Shown here: piece by piece, positions 52,203-59,872 of the stretch
How positions within the stretch are numbered: the first letter of the stretch is position 1
Layout of the letters: each line of letters begins with the position of its first letter
Source: Bacteroidaceae bacterium
GTDB lineage: Bacteria; Bacteroidota; Bacteroidia; Bacteroidales; Bacteroidaceae
Reading direction: 5' to 3'
Length of the DNA stretch: 64,000 bases
NCBI GenBank assembly: GCA_900769465.1
Contig: CAAGGT010000230.1
Span: forward strand, 36,056 to 100,055
The notes under the pieces: model-generated
The model's input: the letters and a program-made list of their open reading frames with translations, nothing else
Database searches by the model: none
Told to the model about the DNA's origin: nothing
Translations under genes and position numbers: made by a program

Positions 52203-52227
52203 AGTCTCTGCTTTATTTGTTGTTTTA

Positions 52228-52259
52228 CAAAAATACCAAACTGAATGGCCCTTTGGCAA
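52228..52259 (-). promoter_or_regulatory. Promoter of sigma-like gene
   Basis: Minus strand TTG (52257-52259), 21-bp spacer, TATTTTTG (52228-52235): exact consensus. Confidence 0.65.
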
Positions 52260-52400
52260 GTGTCTCGGGGTTAATAAAAGTTAAAACAGAGCCGGGTGAA
52301 TTGTATTTTAGGGTAGTGTGGTATCCCGTCGCCGACTGATGCCTGTCCATTACCACCCGCCTCTGTTTGGCGTGTAATGCTCCTCTTTGGCTAAAATAAA

Positions 52401-52442
52401 TGAGGCTGACTCTTTGTCCGATTGGATTTTGAGTCAGCCTCA
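52401..52442 (-). terminator. Terminator downstream of ugd
   Basis: Perfect 12-bp stem (52401-52412 with 52431-52442), 18-nt loop, followed on the minus strand by an ATTTATTTTAG tract. It ends ugd transcription before the sigma-like promoter. Confidence 0.65.
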
Positions 52443-52457
52443 CCTTCTGCTTTATTA

Positions 52458-52483
52458 ATATATGCCAATGATGGTAATATATC
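52458..52483. repeat. 26-bp near-palindromic repeat, copy downstream of ugd
   Basis: Starts ATATAT, has CCAATG in the middle and ends ATATATC; 23 of 26 bases equal the copy at 54174-54199. Both copies also share TCTGCTTT just before the repeat and a hairpin just before that. Confidence 0.6.
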
Positions 52484-52573
52484 GGGGCGAATACACTGCT
52501 AAGTTGATGCTTAATTTGCAGCTTTGTTGTTTCAACTTTAATTGACCTTTTTATCTGTTTGGTAAGGTTGTTG

Positions 52574-53893
52574 TCAGTCTCTCTGGAATATATCGCGTGT
52601 GTAGACTTTATCCTTTACATCGTCGAGTGCGCTGTCGTAGCGGTTGGCGATGATTGCTTGTGACTGTGCCTTGAACTGGGCTAGGTCATTAACCACTCGA
52701 CTGCCGAAGAATGTTGTGTTGTCCTCGATTGTGGGCTCATAGATGATGACCTCGGCACCCTTTGCTTTGATGCGTTTCATCACGCCCTGGATAGAGGACT
52801 GGCGGAAATTGTCGCTTCCGGCCTTCATGGTGAGACGGTACACGCCGATGGTGCAATGTTTCTCCTCGCTGGCATTGAAATCGCCTTTGCTGTAGTAGTC
52901 GTAGTATCCGGCTTTGTGCAGCACCTGGTCGGCGATGAAGTCCTTGCGAGTGCGGTTGCTCTCCACAATGGCGCTCATCATGTTCTGCGGTACCTCCTGG
53001 TAGTTGGCAAGGAGCTGCTTGGTGTCCTTGGGCAGACAGTAGCCTCCGTAGCCGAACGATGGGTTATTGTAGTGGTCGCCGATGCGTGGGTCGAGACCTA
53101 CGCCCTGAATGATGGCTGCAGAGTCGAGCCCCTTTATCTCGGCGTATGTGTCGAGCTCGTTGAAGTAGCTCACGCGCAAGGCAAGGTAGGTGTTTGCAAA
53201 GAGTTTCACGGCCTCGGCTTCCTTCAATCCCATGAACAGGGTGGGGATATCCTCTTTAATGGCACCCTGCTGCAGGAGCGATGCGAAGGTGCGTGCTGCC
53301 TCGTCCAGGTGGTTGCCGGCAATGGCCTTGATGGCCTCGTTTTCCTCGTCGAACTTGTCAATCATCTTTGGGTAGCCGACGATGATGCGGCTGGGGTAGA
53401 GGTTGTCGTAGAGTGCCTTGCTCTCGCGCAGGAACTCGGGCGAGAAGAGCAGACGGAACTTGTGTGTGGTGTCCCAGCCCATCTCCTTGAACTTGCGGGC
53501 ATATTTTACATACAGGCTGCGGCAGTAGCCAACGGGGATGGTGCTCTTGATTACCATTGTTGCCTGTGGATTTACCTCGAGTACCAGGTCGATGACATCC
53601 TCGATGTGGTGGGTGTCGAAGAAGTTTTTCTGCGGGTCGTAGTTGGTGGGGGCGGCAATGACAATAAAGTCGGCATTGCTGTATGCCTCGCGGCCGTCTA
53701 GCGTGGCACGCAGGTTCAGTTCCTTCTCGGCAAGGTATTTCTCAATGTAATCGTCCTGGATGGGAGATATGCGGTTGTTTATCTTTTCAACCTTCTCGGG
53801 GATTACGTCAACTGCTACAACTTCGTTGTGCTGTGCCAACAATGTGGCAATACTCAAGCCTACATAGCCTGTACCTGCAACTGCTATTTTCAT
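52574..53893 (-). CDS. ugd: UDP-glucose 6-dehydrogenase
   Basis: 439-aa NAD-dependent enzyme oxidising UDP-glucose to UDP-glucuronate. N-terminal Rossmann motif MKIAVAGTGYVGLSIATLLA, APTNYDP, STIPVGYC, then LLFSPEFLRESKAL and the catalytic Cys in FGYGGYCLPKDTKQL. The C-terminal UDP-binding domain ends at NRYDSALDDVKDKVYTRDIF. Standard length and motifs. It is monocistronic, with its own promoter and a hairpin terminator, 1.6 kb upstream of the polysaccharide operon, to which it likely supplies acidic sugar. Confidence 0.95.
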   Translation of the reverse strand: MKIAVAGTGYVGLSIATLLAQHNEVVAVDVIPEKVEKINNRISPIQDDYIEKYLAEKELNLRATLDGREAYSNADFIVIAAPTNYDPQKNFFDTHHIEDVIDLVLEVNPQATMVIKSTIPVGYCRSLYVKYARKFKEMGWDTTHKFRLLFSPEFLRESKALYDNLYPSRIIVGYPKMIDKFDEENEAIKAIAGNHLDEAARTFASLLQQGAIKEDIPTLFMGLKEAEAVKLFANTYLALRVSYFNELDTYAEIKGLDSAAIIQGVGLDPRIGDHYNNPSFGYGGYCLPKDTKQLLANYQEVPQNMMSAIVESNRTRKDFIADQVLHKAGYYDYYSKGDFNASEEKHCTIGVYRLTMKAGSDNFRQSSIQGVMKRIKAKGAEVIIYEPTIEDNTTFFGSRVVNDLAQFKAQSQAIIANRYDSALDDVKDKVYTRDIFQRD

Positions 53894-53986
53894 AATCTTA
53901 ATACTTTATATTTTTTTGTTATTTGCAAAAATGGGGTAGTGTGGCCGATGGAGTCAATTGGGCTTGCCCACCAAACCAAATTATTG

Positions 53987-54017
53987 CAAATTTAATGATT
54001 TAATTATTAATAAGCAA
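53987..54017 (-). promoter_or_regulatory. Promoter of ugd
   Basis: Minus strand TTG (54015-54017), 20-bp spacer, TAAATTTG (53987-53994): exact consensus; leader of about 85 nt. Confidence 0.65.
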
Positions 54018-54129
54018 TTTTAAGCACAAATGTTTGTAGATTCGTGCTTGTATAAGTGAATCATTACTAATACTTGGGTGGAATGTGCCAATGTGCGCGA
54101 TATATCAGTGCCGCTTGGAGCAAAAAACA

Positions 54130-54159
54130 ATTTCCGGCGCACCGCAGTGCGCCGGAAAT
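54130..54159 (-). terminator. GC-rich hairpin terminator
   Basis: Perfect 13-bp stem (54130-54142 with 54147-54159), 4-nt loop, followed on the minus strand by TTGTTTTTTG. Positioned to stop transcripts from the GH39-like lipoprotein gene. Confidence 0.7.
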
Positions 54160-54173
54160 CCTCTGCTTTGTCT

Positions 54174-54199
54174 ATATATACCAATGGTGGTGATATATC
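54174..54199. repeat. 26-bp near-palindromic repeat, copy upstream of ugd
   Basis: Direct-repeat partner of 52458-52483; arms ATATATACCA and TGGTGATATAT pair with one extra base. Confidence 0.6.
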
Positions 54200-54383
54200 A
54201 AGTCCTGTTCTTGCAAAGATAATATAGTTTTACTCGTACCCCTTTCTTTTTAACATAAATTAACCGTAACCTGACGTGCTGCCGCGTTGGAAAATGTTAC
54301 GTGAGGGTATTTTTGCAATGTGTGACAGGGCAATAAATCCCAGACCGCAACGGTCAAGGGTGTTGCCTTTGGCGAGTAATGGC

Positions 54384-54427
54384 TGCAAATGAGTGAATGT
54401 AAGTGAACTTACATTCACTCATTTGCA
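54384..54427. other. Long perfect hairpin
   Basis: 21-bp perfect inverted repeat (54384-54404 with 54407-54427) with only a 2-nt loop and no T tract on either side. It lies 120 nt after the stop of the lipoprotein gene. It could be an mRNA 3' stabilising stem or a protein-binding palindrome. Confidence 0.55.
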
Positions 54428-54547
54428 CATTAATTGCCCGATACCGAGGAAGCCCATCATCTCAACGTATATCTTTGGATATTCAATTGCTATATAACAT
54501 AATATCTCTGCTTCTTTATAAATTCCGATTGGATTTCTATGATTTTC

Positions 54548-56215
54548 TTACTCGATATGAATAAACCAAACAGTATTGGGAGGGAGAGTAATGTCAAACA
54601 TGAGAGTTCCGGGTGAGCAAGATTGTATTGTACTCGTCTCAGGTATTAGCTTGCTACATATCTTGTATTTTGAAATCAATGACCTGTATTGCTCTTTTGC
54701 CCATTCATTATTCAAAGTGTGGAGAATGCCGCAAGCATCATCGGGCGACTGCTTGAACATGGAGTTCTCTATTCCTAATTTACGACGGTCATCCACCCAT
54801 TCGTCAAACCAATTGCAATTGTTGTCAACTTTATATGTACTTATATTGTACTCCTCTTTGGGGGACTCTGTTTTTATAGAAAGGTGTACTTCTGCTTTTG
54901 ATGCGTAGGTAAGCGAGTTCCCAAAATTGTATATCATGATACTTATCTTGCCACTTTGCGAATCAGTTCCTGCAACAGCACTCACCTCGGTTTTCAAGAG
55001 AGATTGGCTCGCTTTGATATCCGTTTGTATTCTGCTCATACCCGCCATCGCATGAATGCCCTTGGCTACATGATATGAGATACTGGGATTTCCTTCGAAA
55101 AGACCTTCAGAAAGATAATCCCACGAGGATAAGTATGATCCTCCTGCATTCAGTAGATGTGCATACAATCTTGCGTCGTATGCTGCCATATATGTATGTC
55201 CAACCGTACGCGAAAATAGGTCTCGGGATGTTTCACCCGACTTCCCATAGAGAATTCTTCCCTCATCTACTCCATAGCTCAAGTTGGTAAGTCCATATTT
55301 CTCTGCAGTATCCTTTAGGTAATTGATGCATTCAGCAAGCTGTTTGCCTGATGTCGGGATTCCTGGTTCTACATCATAGAAGGAGGTTGACAGATAACTT
55401 ATCCGTGTGCCGATTTTCCCGGTACAATGATTCTTTCCTGTAGCAACGTGGCGGATAAAAATCTCTTCGTCCCATAATCCTTCTGTCACAGTCATTGAGT
55501 GCGCTCCAATATAAATATCTTCACCAAGGATATCGATTACAGCTTGTACAGTCCAGTCATACAGCTTGCAAAATTCATCGGCTGCGTTTTCAGGAGTTCC
55601 ATCTGTCCCAATAAACCAGTCGGAATTCTCATATTCAGTGAATACTCCCCAGTGCCATCTCTTCACCTCTTCTTTTCCGAAGGTGTCATTCAGTGCTTGA
55701 ACAATGGCTTTAATATAATTATAGTAAGCCTTGTAGTCCTCCGGTGCGTAAACGTTTACCCCAAAAGCCCCGGTTTTATACTCCTTTGTAAATTTTGAAG
55801 GCACATTTCCTAATTTGATATGTGGTTTGCAACCTAGTGATAAAATTCCCCTACAATTTTCAATAAGATTTTCGAATTTGTAGTCCTCGTAAGTTGACTT
55901 ATCTTCCGGTTTTAGAAAAAGATCCCTTTCTGGTGAACCGCCAGTGGCAGTCATCAACTGAACGTACTCAACGAAATCAAAAATGTTGTTTTCTTCGTCC
56001 GGAGATGGATTCTTGAATGTGCTGGACATATTCCAAACATTCAGATTTGAAACTAAGTTGGGAATCGCCTCTCCTTTGCATGTAGCGTCAAAATCAATGC
56101 TATAGTGATGAGTGACATTGTCGTCCAGGTCATATGTATCTTGGCACGCCGACAAGAGAATACAGCATATAACAGATAAAGAGATTTTTGCTGAAATAAT
56201 CCTTAATTTTTGCAT
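54548..56215 (-). CDS. Lipoprotein with GH39-like (clan A) glycosidase motifs
   Basis: 555-aa exported lipoprotein: start at 56215 gives leader MQKLRIISAKISLSVICCIL with lipobox LLSAC before a QDTYDLDD spacer. The middle is TIM-barrel-like; WHWGVFTEYENSDWF carries a Glu where GH39 enzymes have the acid/base N-E, and YGVDEGRIL could supply the nucleophile Glu. The C-terminus is beta-rich (GKISIMIYNFGNSL, then FDITLPPNTVWFIHIE), as in GH39 beta-sandwich domains. It is separated by a terminator from the SusD-like gene but on the same strand. Substrate unknown; the family call is by motif only. Confidence 0.55.
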   Translation of the reverse strand: MQKLRIISAKISLSVICCILLSACQDTYDLDDNVTHHYSIDFDATCKGEAIPNLVSNLNVWNMSSTFKNPSPDEENNIFDFVEYVQLMTATGGSPERDLFLKPEDKSTYEDYKFENLIENCRGILSLGCKPHIKLGNVPSKFTKEYKTGAFGVNVYAPEDYKAYYNYIKAIVQALNDTFGKEEVKRWHWGVFTEYENSDWFIGTDGTPENAADEFCKLYDWTVQAVIDILGEDIYIGAHSMTVTEGLWDEEIFIRHVATGKNHCTGKIGTRISYLSTSFYDVEPGIPTSGKQLAECINYLKDTAEKYGLTNLSYGVDEGRILYGKSGETSRDLFSRTVGHTYMAAYDARLYAHLLNAGGSYLSSWDYLSEGLFEGNPSISYHVAKGIHAMAGMSRIQTDIKASQSLLKTEVSAVAGTDSQSGKISIMIYNFGNSLTYASKAEVHLSIKTESPKEEYNISTYKVDNNCNWFDEWVDDRRKLGIENSMFKQSPDDACGILHTLNNEWAKEQYRSLISKYKICSKLIPETSTIQSCSPGTLMFDITLPPNTVWFIHIE

Positions 56216-56242
56216 TAGTCGGAATCTTACTGTTATAGATGA

Positions 56243-56250
56243 CAAAGGTA
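56243..56250 (-). promoter_or_regulatory. -7 box of lipoprotein gene
   Basis: Minus-strand TACCTTTG, exact consensus, 27 nt before the ATG at 56215; no clear -33 element. Confidence 0.5.
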
Positions 56251-56255
56251 AACAA

Positions 56256-56287
56256 AAATCCCTATAACCATGTGATTACAGGGATTT
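56256..56287 (-). terminator. Terminator after the truncated gene end
   Basis: AAATCCCT pairs AGGGATTT (56256-56263 with 56280-56287), followed on the minus strand by TTTTTGTTTACC. It lies 21 nt after the stop of the gene remnant, supporting that remnant as a true former 3' end. Confidence 0.65.
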
Positions 56288-56308
56288 AATATTGATAATT
56301 ATTTCTAA

Positions 56309-56428
56309 TTACTTGCTCAATGCACCTGCGATATCCACTGCGATAGCCCAACTGTGTTGGGCATTATTATCTTTTTGGGAGCACCAACTACCCAGGTTGT
56401 TACAGATACTTAAGGAACCATCATCTTG
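56309..56428 (-). pseudogene. 3' remnant of an unidentified coding sequence
   Basis: The minus strand reads 39 protein-like residues beginning QDDGSLSICNNLGSWC and ending AIAVDIAGALSK before a stop, right before a terminator. The frame continues upstream only into the 69-bp repeat and hits stops there, with no start codon. Most simply, a gene downstream of susD was truncated, leaving its C-terminus. Parent protein not recognised. Confidence 0.55.
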
Positions 56429-56458
56429 GCGGGTGCGGAGTGGTGTCAAAACCCGCGA

Positions 56459-56596
56459 ACCGACGCACGAGCGAGCGCAAAAGAAGCTTGCTTGTTTTGC
56501 CGAGCGAGAAGGAGGAAAACAATGTTAACCGACGCACGAGCGAGCGCAAAAGAAACTTGTTTATTTTGCCGAGCGAGAATGAGGAAAACAAAGTTA
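56459..56596. repeat. Two tandem copies of a 69-bp repeat
   Basis: Units 56459-56527 and 56528-56596 with few mismatches; each holds GACGCACGAGCGAGCGCAAA and CCGAGCGAGAA. Within each is a hairpin GCAAAA..TTTTGC whose inner pairs differ between units in a compensating way (AAGC/GCTT versus AAAC/GTTT). 69 bp is 23 codons, so all frames stay open through it, giving spurious ORFs. Confidence 0.8.
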
Positions 56597-56689
56597 ACTG
56601 AGCGTCTGAGTGCATACGGCCCCCAAATTGATAATGCTGTCATGTGTTCAGGTGTGTTGTTGAAAGTGGAGTATTGAAAAATATATTTT

Positions 56690-58720
56690 TTATTCTGCAA
56701 CAGGCTCTGGAATAGAAGCTGTCGGATTGTTGTCAGCCTCGGTCAACATAGCATTTGCCTCAATCTCATTCTGTGGGATAGGCAAGATACGTGCATCGTA
56801 GTTTTTGCCACCCTCGGTTGCACTTGTGAAGAATGTTGTGTGAGCCTCGAAGCCTGCGCCACGACGGTCCATATCCTTCTTCAGACGCATCATATCAGCG
56901 TATGAGAAGCCCTCACCCCAAAGCTCTATACGGCGTTGGAACCATACTGCATCCTGAACATCTGCGCTTGATGTTGCAGCACAAGTGTACTCTGGGTCGC
57001 GGTATGTCTTGACAAAAGCCTCCAATGTAGCTGCGCCCGTTGCAGGGTCGCCAGCCATAGCCTGAGCCTCTGCAAGGATAAGATACATCTCTTCAACACG
57101 CATCAAAGGAATATCGTTGGCGTTTGTTGATGTACCGGTCACGTTGTTGTAGCAACCGAACTTCATGTGGGTGTAGGCCGGAATAGCATATTGAGCAGCG
57201 TATGCAGCCTGTTCGGCATTGAGGTTAGGAGACTGTGCATTCTCGTCCAACCACCAACCCTTGCGCACATCTGTTGCAGGAATCTGAGCATAGAGAGACT
57301 TGTTGATCCTTCTCCAAGCACCTACAGATGCATAACCGTAGTTGAGTGAACCCATGTGTGATGGGAAGTTACAGATACCTGATGTTACAGGACGGTCGGT
57401 CTCTGCAACCAGGATACCCCACATCCAAGCAGCATCCTCGATGTCGCTAAAACCTGGGTGATTAACATCTGAAATAGAGTATGGAACAGCTGTTGTGTTG
57501 GCTATTGCATTCTGTGCATCGCTTGCAGCTCCAGCCCAGTTGTTCATTACAAGGTTAACACGTGCACGCATACCGTATGCAACAGCAAGGTCTACGTAAC
57601 GCTTATCAACACGTGCTGTTGAAGAAGTTGAGAGAAGATCGATTGCACAATCAAGGTCGCCCATAATCTGCTTGTAAACTTCGGCTACTGTTGAACGTGA
57701 GCAACCCTCGTTTGCCGCAGAGACCATATTCTTCTCATTGATGAGGGGTGCACAAGGCTTGTTCTCGTTACCAACATATGTGTGCTGATAATACTGTGCC
57801 AATGTGAAGTAGTCAAATGCTCGGATTGTCAAAGCTTGGGCAAGATAGAATATCAAAACCTCATCAGTAGGCTCATAAGTACCGATTGTCTGTACAACAC
57901 TGTTTGTCGCTGAAATCTGCTTGTATGCAGTCGTCCAGATTGAATAAGGTGCGAAGTTAGTCCAGCTCAAGTCTGAGTAGTCGAGAGATGAAGCAAACCA
58001 GTTGTAACCTATATCATCTGACACCATATCCATACCACGTGTATCTGTAATCATCATTGTAGCAGGATAGAAAAAGTCGTTGTGGTTACCCGCTCCAGTC
58101 AACTTACCGAAATCGTAGAAACCGGCGAAGATATGCAAGAAACTAGGTAGGGGGTTATTAAACTTTGCAGTTAAAGTGACATCATCTGTTACGTCAAATT
58201 TGTATTCTGCATCTGTACTTACTAGAGATTCTTCATCTTCAATAAACCAACCGACAAAATTACAGTATTCATCGGGGGATGCCAATACAGTGACCTCAGT
58301 ACCTTGCATAACTGCAATAGAATTGCCTGGATAATCTTTAAAAGATACGTTGCCATAACCATTGCTGCGTATAGTAACCTTATGAGTAACCGTGGATTGT
58401 GCGAATCTCGCCGTCAGTGTAACGCTTTCTGAAGTTGTGAATGTAAAAGCTGCATCTGTACTTACAGGACTTTCAGTTCCACTTACATACCAACCGATGA
58501 ATGCCCAACCATCATCTGGCGTAGCAACGACTTCCACGCGATTACCAATAAGCACATTTACAGATGTACCGATATAATCTGTTATGGAAACAGTACCATT
58601 GCCTTCGCTCTGTATGTTTATTTTACAAATGTTTGGGTCTAATTCTTCCTCATTACAAGATGTAAAGAGTGATGAAAAGATAACCAATAACCCAAGAAGA
58701 ATTGTAAAGTGTTTTTTCAT
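56690..58720 (-). CDS. SusD/RagB-like lipoprotein with two N-terminal beta-repeat domains
   Basis: 676-aa outer-membrane lipoprotein; start at 58720 gives leader MKKHFTILLGLLVIFSSLFT with lipobox FTSC. Two InlB-type bacterial repeat domains follow (about 30-105 and 110-185), each with the F(V/I)GW(Y/F) and SVTLTARF / DVTLTAKF signature. Then a SusD-like glycan-binding fold (about 195-660) with TPR-like helices (FYLAQALTIRAFDYFTLAQ, MRARVNLVMNNW) and the C-terminal LMRVEEMYLILAEAQA, ILPIPQNEIEANAM. SusD normally sits beside a SusC transporter; none is next to it here. The gene downstream is truncated. Confidence 0.85.
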   Translation of the reverse strand: MKKHFTILLGLLVIFSSLFTSCNEEELDPNICKINIQSEGNGTVSITDYIGTSVNVLIGNRVEVVATPDDGWAFIGWYVSGTESPVSTDAAFTFTTSESVTLTARFAQSTVTHKVTIRSNGYGNVSFKDYPGNSIAVMQGTEVTVLASPDEYCNFVGWFIEDEESLVSTDAEYKFDVTDDVTLTAKFNNPLPSFLHIFAGFYDFGKLTGAGNHNDFFYPATMMITDTRGMDMVSDDIGYNWFASSLDYSDLSWTNFAPYSIWTTAYKQISATNSVVQTIGTYEPTDEVLIFYLAQALTIRAFDYFTLAQYYQHTYVGNENKPCAPLINEKNMVSAANEGCSRSTVAEVYKQIMGDLDCAIDLLSTSSTARVDKRYVDLAVAYGMRARVNLVMNNWAGAASDAQNAIANTTAVPYSISDVNHPGFSDIEDAAWMWGILVAETDRPVTSGICNFPSHMGSLNYGYASVGAWRRINKSLYAQIPATDVRKGWWLDENAQSPNLNAEQAAYAAQYAIPAYTHMKFGCYNNVTGTSTNANDIPLMRVEEMYLILAEAQAMAGDPATGAATLEAFVKTYRDPEYTCAATSSADVQDAVWFQRRIELWGEGFSYADMMRLKKDMDRRGAGFEAHTTFFTSATEGGKNYDARILPIPQNEIEANAMLTEADNNPTASIPEPVAE

Positions 58721-58753
58721 ATTTATTTGGCTTCTTAAATTCTTAATTATTTG

Positions 58754-58761
58754 CAAATATA
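58754..58761 (-). promoter_or_regulatory. -7 box of SusD-like gene
   Basis: Minus-strand TATATTTG, exact consensus, 33 nt before the ATG. It indicates that susD has its own start of transcription rather than being read from an upstream susC. Confidence 0.5.
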
Positions 58762-58946
58762 GTTTATTTATCCAACCTATGGCTAATTTGTGAGAGTAAT
58801 CTATATATTCCTTTGCATTTCTTGCTGAATATTATACATTTGTAAGTAAAACGATAGTAAATAATCTAAGCAAGTCTTTTATATGCTATCAATCTTGTAT
58901 AATAGGTTTAATCAATACATTACAAAATTTTCTGATTTATAAAATT

Positions 58947-59828
58947 ATGTTACTTACAGAACTACCAGCATATCTTTATTGGAATGCGGAACTTCCTCGT
59001 AAAGGTGACGGTGCCTTGTTTCATTATACGAGTTTGGAGTCTTTCAAAAAGATTTTAGAGGATTTAACCTTACTGCCATCATCTTTTAAAAGACTCAACG
59101 ATATGAATGAGGGAAATGTTCACAACATGTGCTTAAATCATAACTTCATGGTGATGTATAATGCAGATGAATATATCAAGGAGAAATGTCATATCATCAG
59201 TTTCTCACAGAACTATGAGATTAATGGATTGTGTCATGAAGGAACAAATCATCCTGCGATGTGGGCGCATTATGCAGATAATTCAAATGGTGTATGTGTG
59301 GTGATTGACAAAGAGGCTTTCATTGCTAAGAACAAAGATGTGTTAGTACGGCATTTCTATAAATTCGAAGATGTGGAATATGATTTGTTCAATACCCCGA
59401 ATTATGCAAAGATTGATTTTGAGGCTGAAACAGAGCATGAGTTCATAAAAAAGAATTGGAAATATCTTTTCTTTTTAAAGCATAAAGACTGGGAAAATGA
59501 AGATGAACACAGATTGTTTATAATGGACTACGATGGTAAACTGAGCATTGATGGTTGTATAAAATATATTGTTCTTGGTAGAAAACTATTTCTTGATGAT
59601 ATAAAGATAAAAGAATTGCTTGATATTATTGTGGATCCGTCTTCTATATGTTATCAAAAGTTCACTCCACGCTCATTCGCAAGCATGTGTTATAACACAC
59701 ATGGTTATGATACCATGGATATAGCATTCAAAATTATAATGATAGTCAAGAATAATATTTCAGATTCATTATATGCTGATTATGTAGAGTGGCTAAAAAA
59801 TGAACAAAGATATGATATTTCATTATAA
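58947..59828 (+). CDS. DUF2971 family protein
   Basis: 293-aa cytoplasmic protein. FHYTSLESFKKILED (about 26-40), a basic LPSSFKRLNDMNEGN, ISFSQNYE and MWAHYADNSNGVCVVIDKEA (about 110-130) are the hallmarks of DUF2971, a family of unknown biochemistry often found in phage-defence and mobile regions. AT-rich relative to the neighbouring core genes. It is 44 nt before the kinase gene on the same strand, so the two likely form an operon. Toxin-like or signalling effector is a possible role (inference). Confidence 0.8.
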   Translation: MLLTELPAYLYWNAELPRKGDGALFHYTSLESFKKILEDLTLLPSSFKRLNDMNEGNVHNMCLNHNFMVMYNADEYIKEKCHIISFSQNYEINGLCHEGTNHPAMWAHYADNSNGVCVVIDKEAFIAKNKDVLVRHFYKFEDVEYDLFNTPNYAKIDFEAETEHEFIKKNWKYLFFLKHKDWENEDEHRLFIMDYDGKLSIDGCIKYIVLGRKLFLDDIKIKELLDIIVDPSSICYQKFTPRSFASMCYNTHGYDTMDIAFKIIMIVKNNISDSLYADYVEWLKNEQRYDISL

Positions 59829-59872
59829 AAGTCTTGTGAGTATTACAATTCTTTTTTACAATAAAAATATAT

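Larger units (their letters stand above)
53894..54547. other. Gene-free region upstream of ugd
   Basis: No coding signal. It contains the ugd promoter, one terminator-like hairpin, the second 26-bp repeat copy and a long perfect hairpin (separate entries). The rest is AT-rich and unremarkable. Confidence 0.6.

Noticed and set aside
52856..53701. 281-codon plus-strand ORF opposite ugd
   Set aside because: Complete antisense overlap with a clear ugd; Cys/Val-rich composition is typical of a shadow frame.
56446..56700. 84- and 64-codon minus-strand ORFs across the 69-bp repeats
   Set aside because: Repeat length is a multiple of three, which keeps frames open; the peptides are just translated repeats with no start signals of note.
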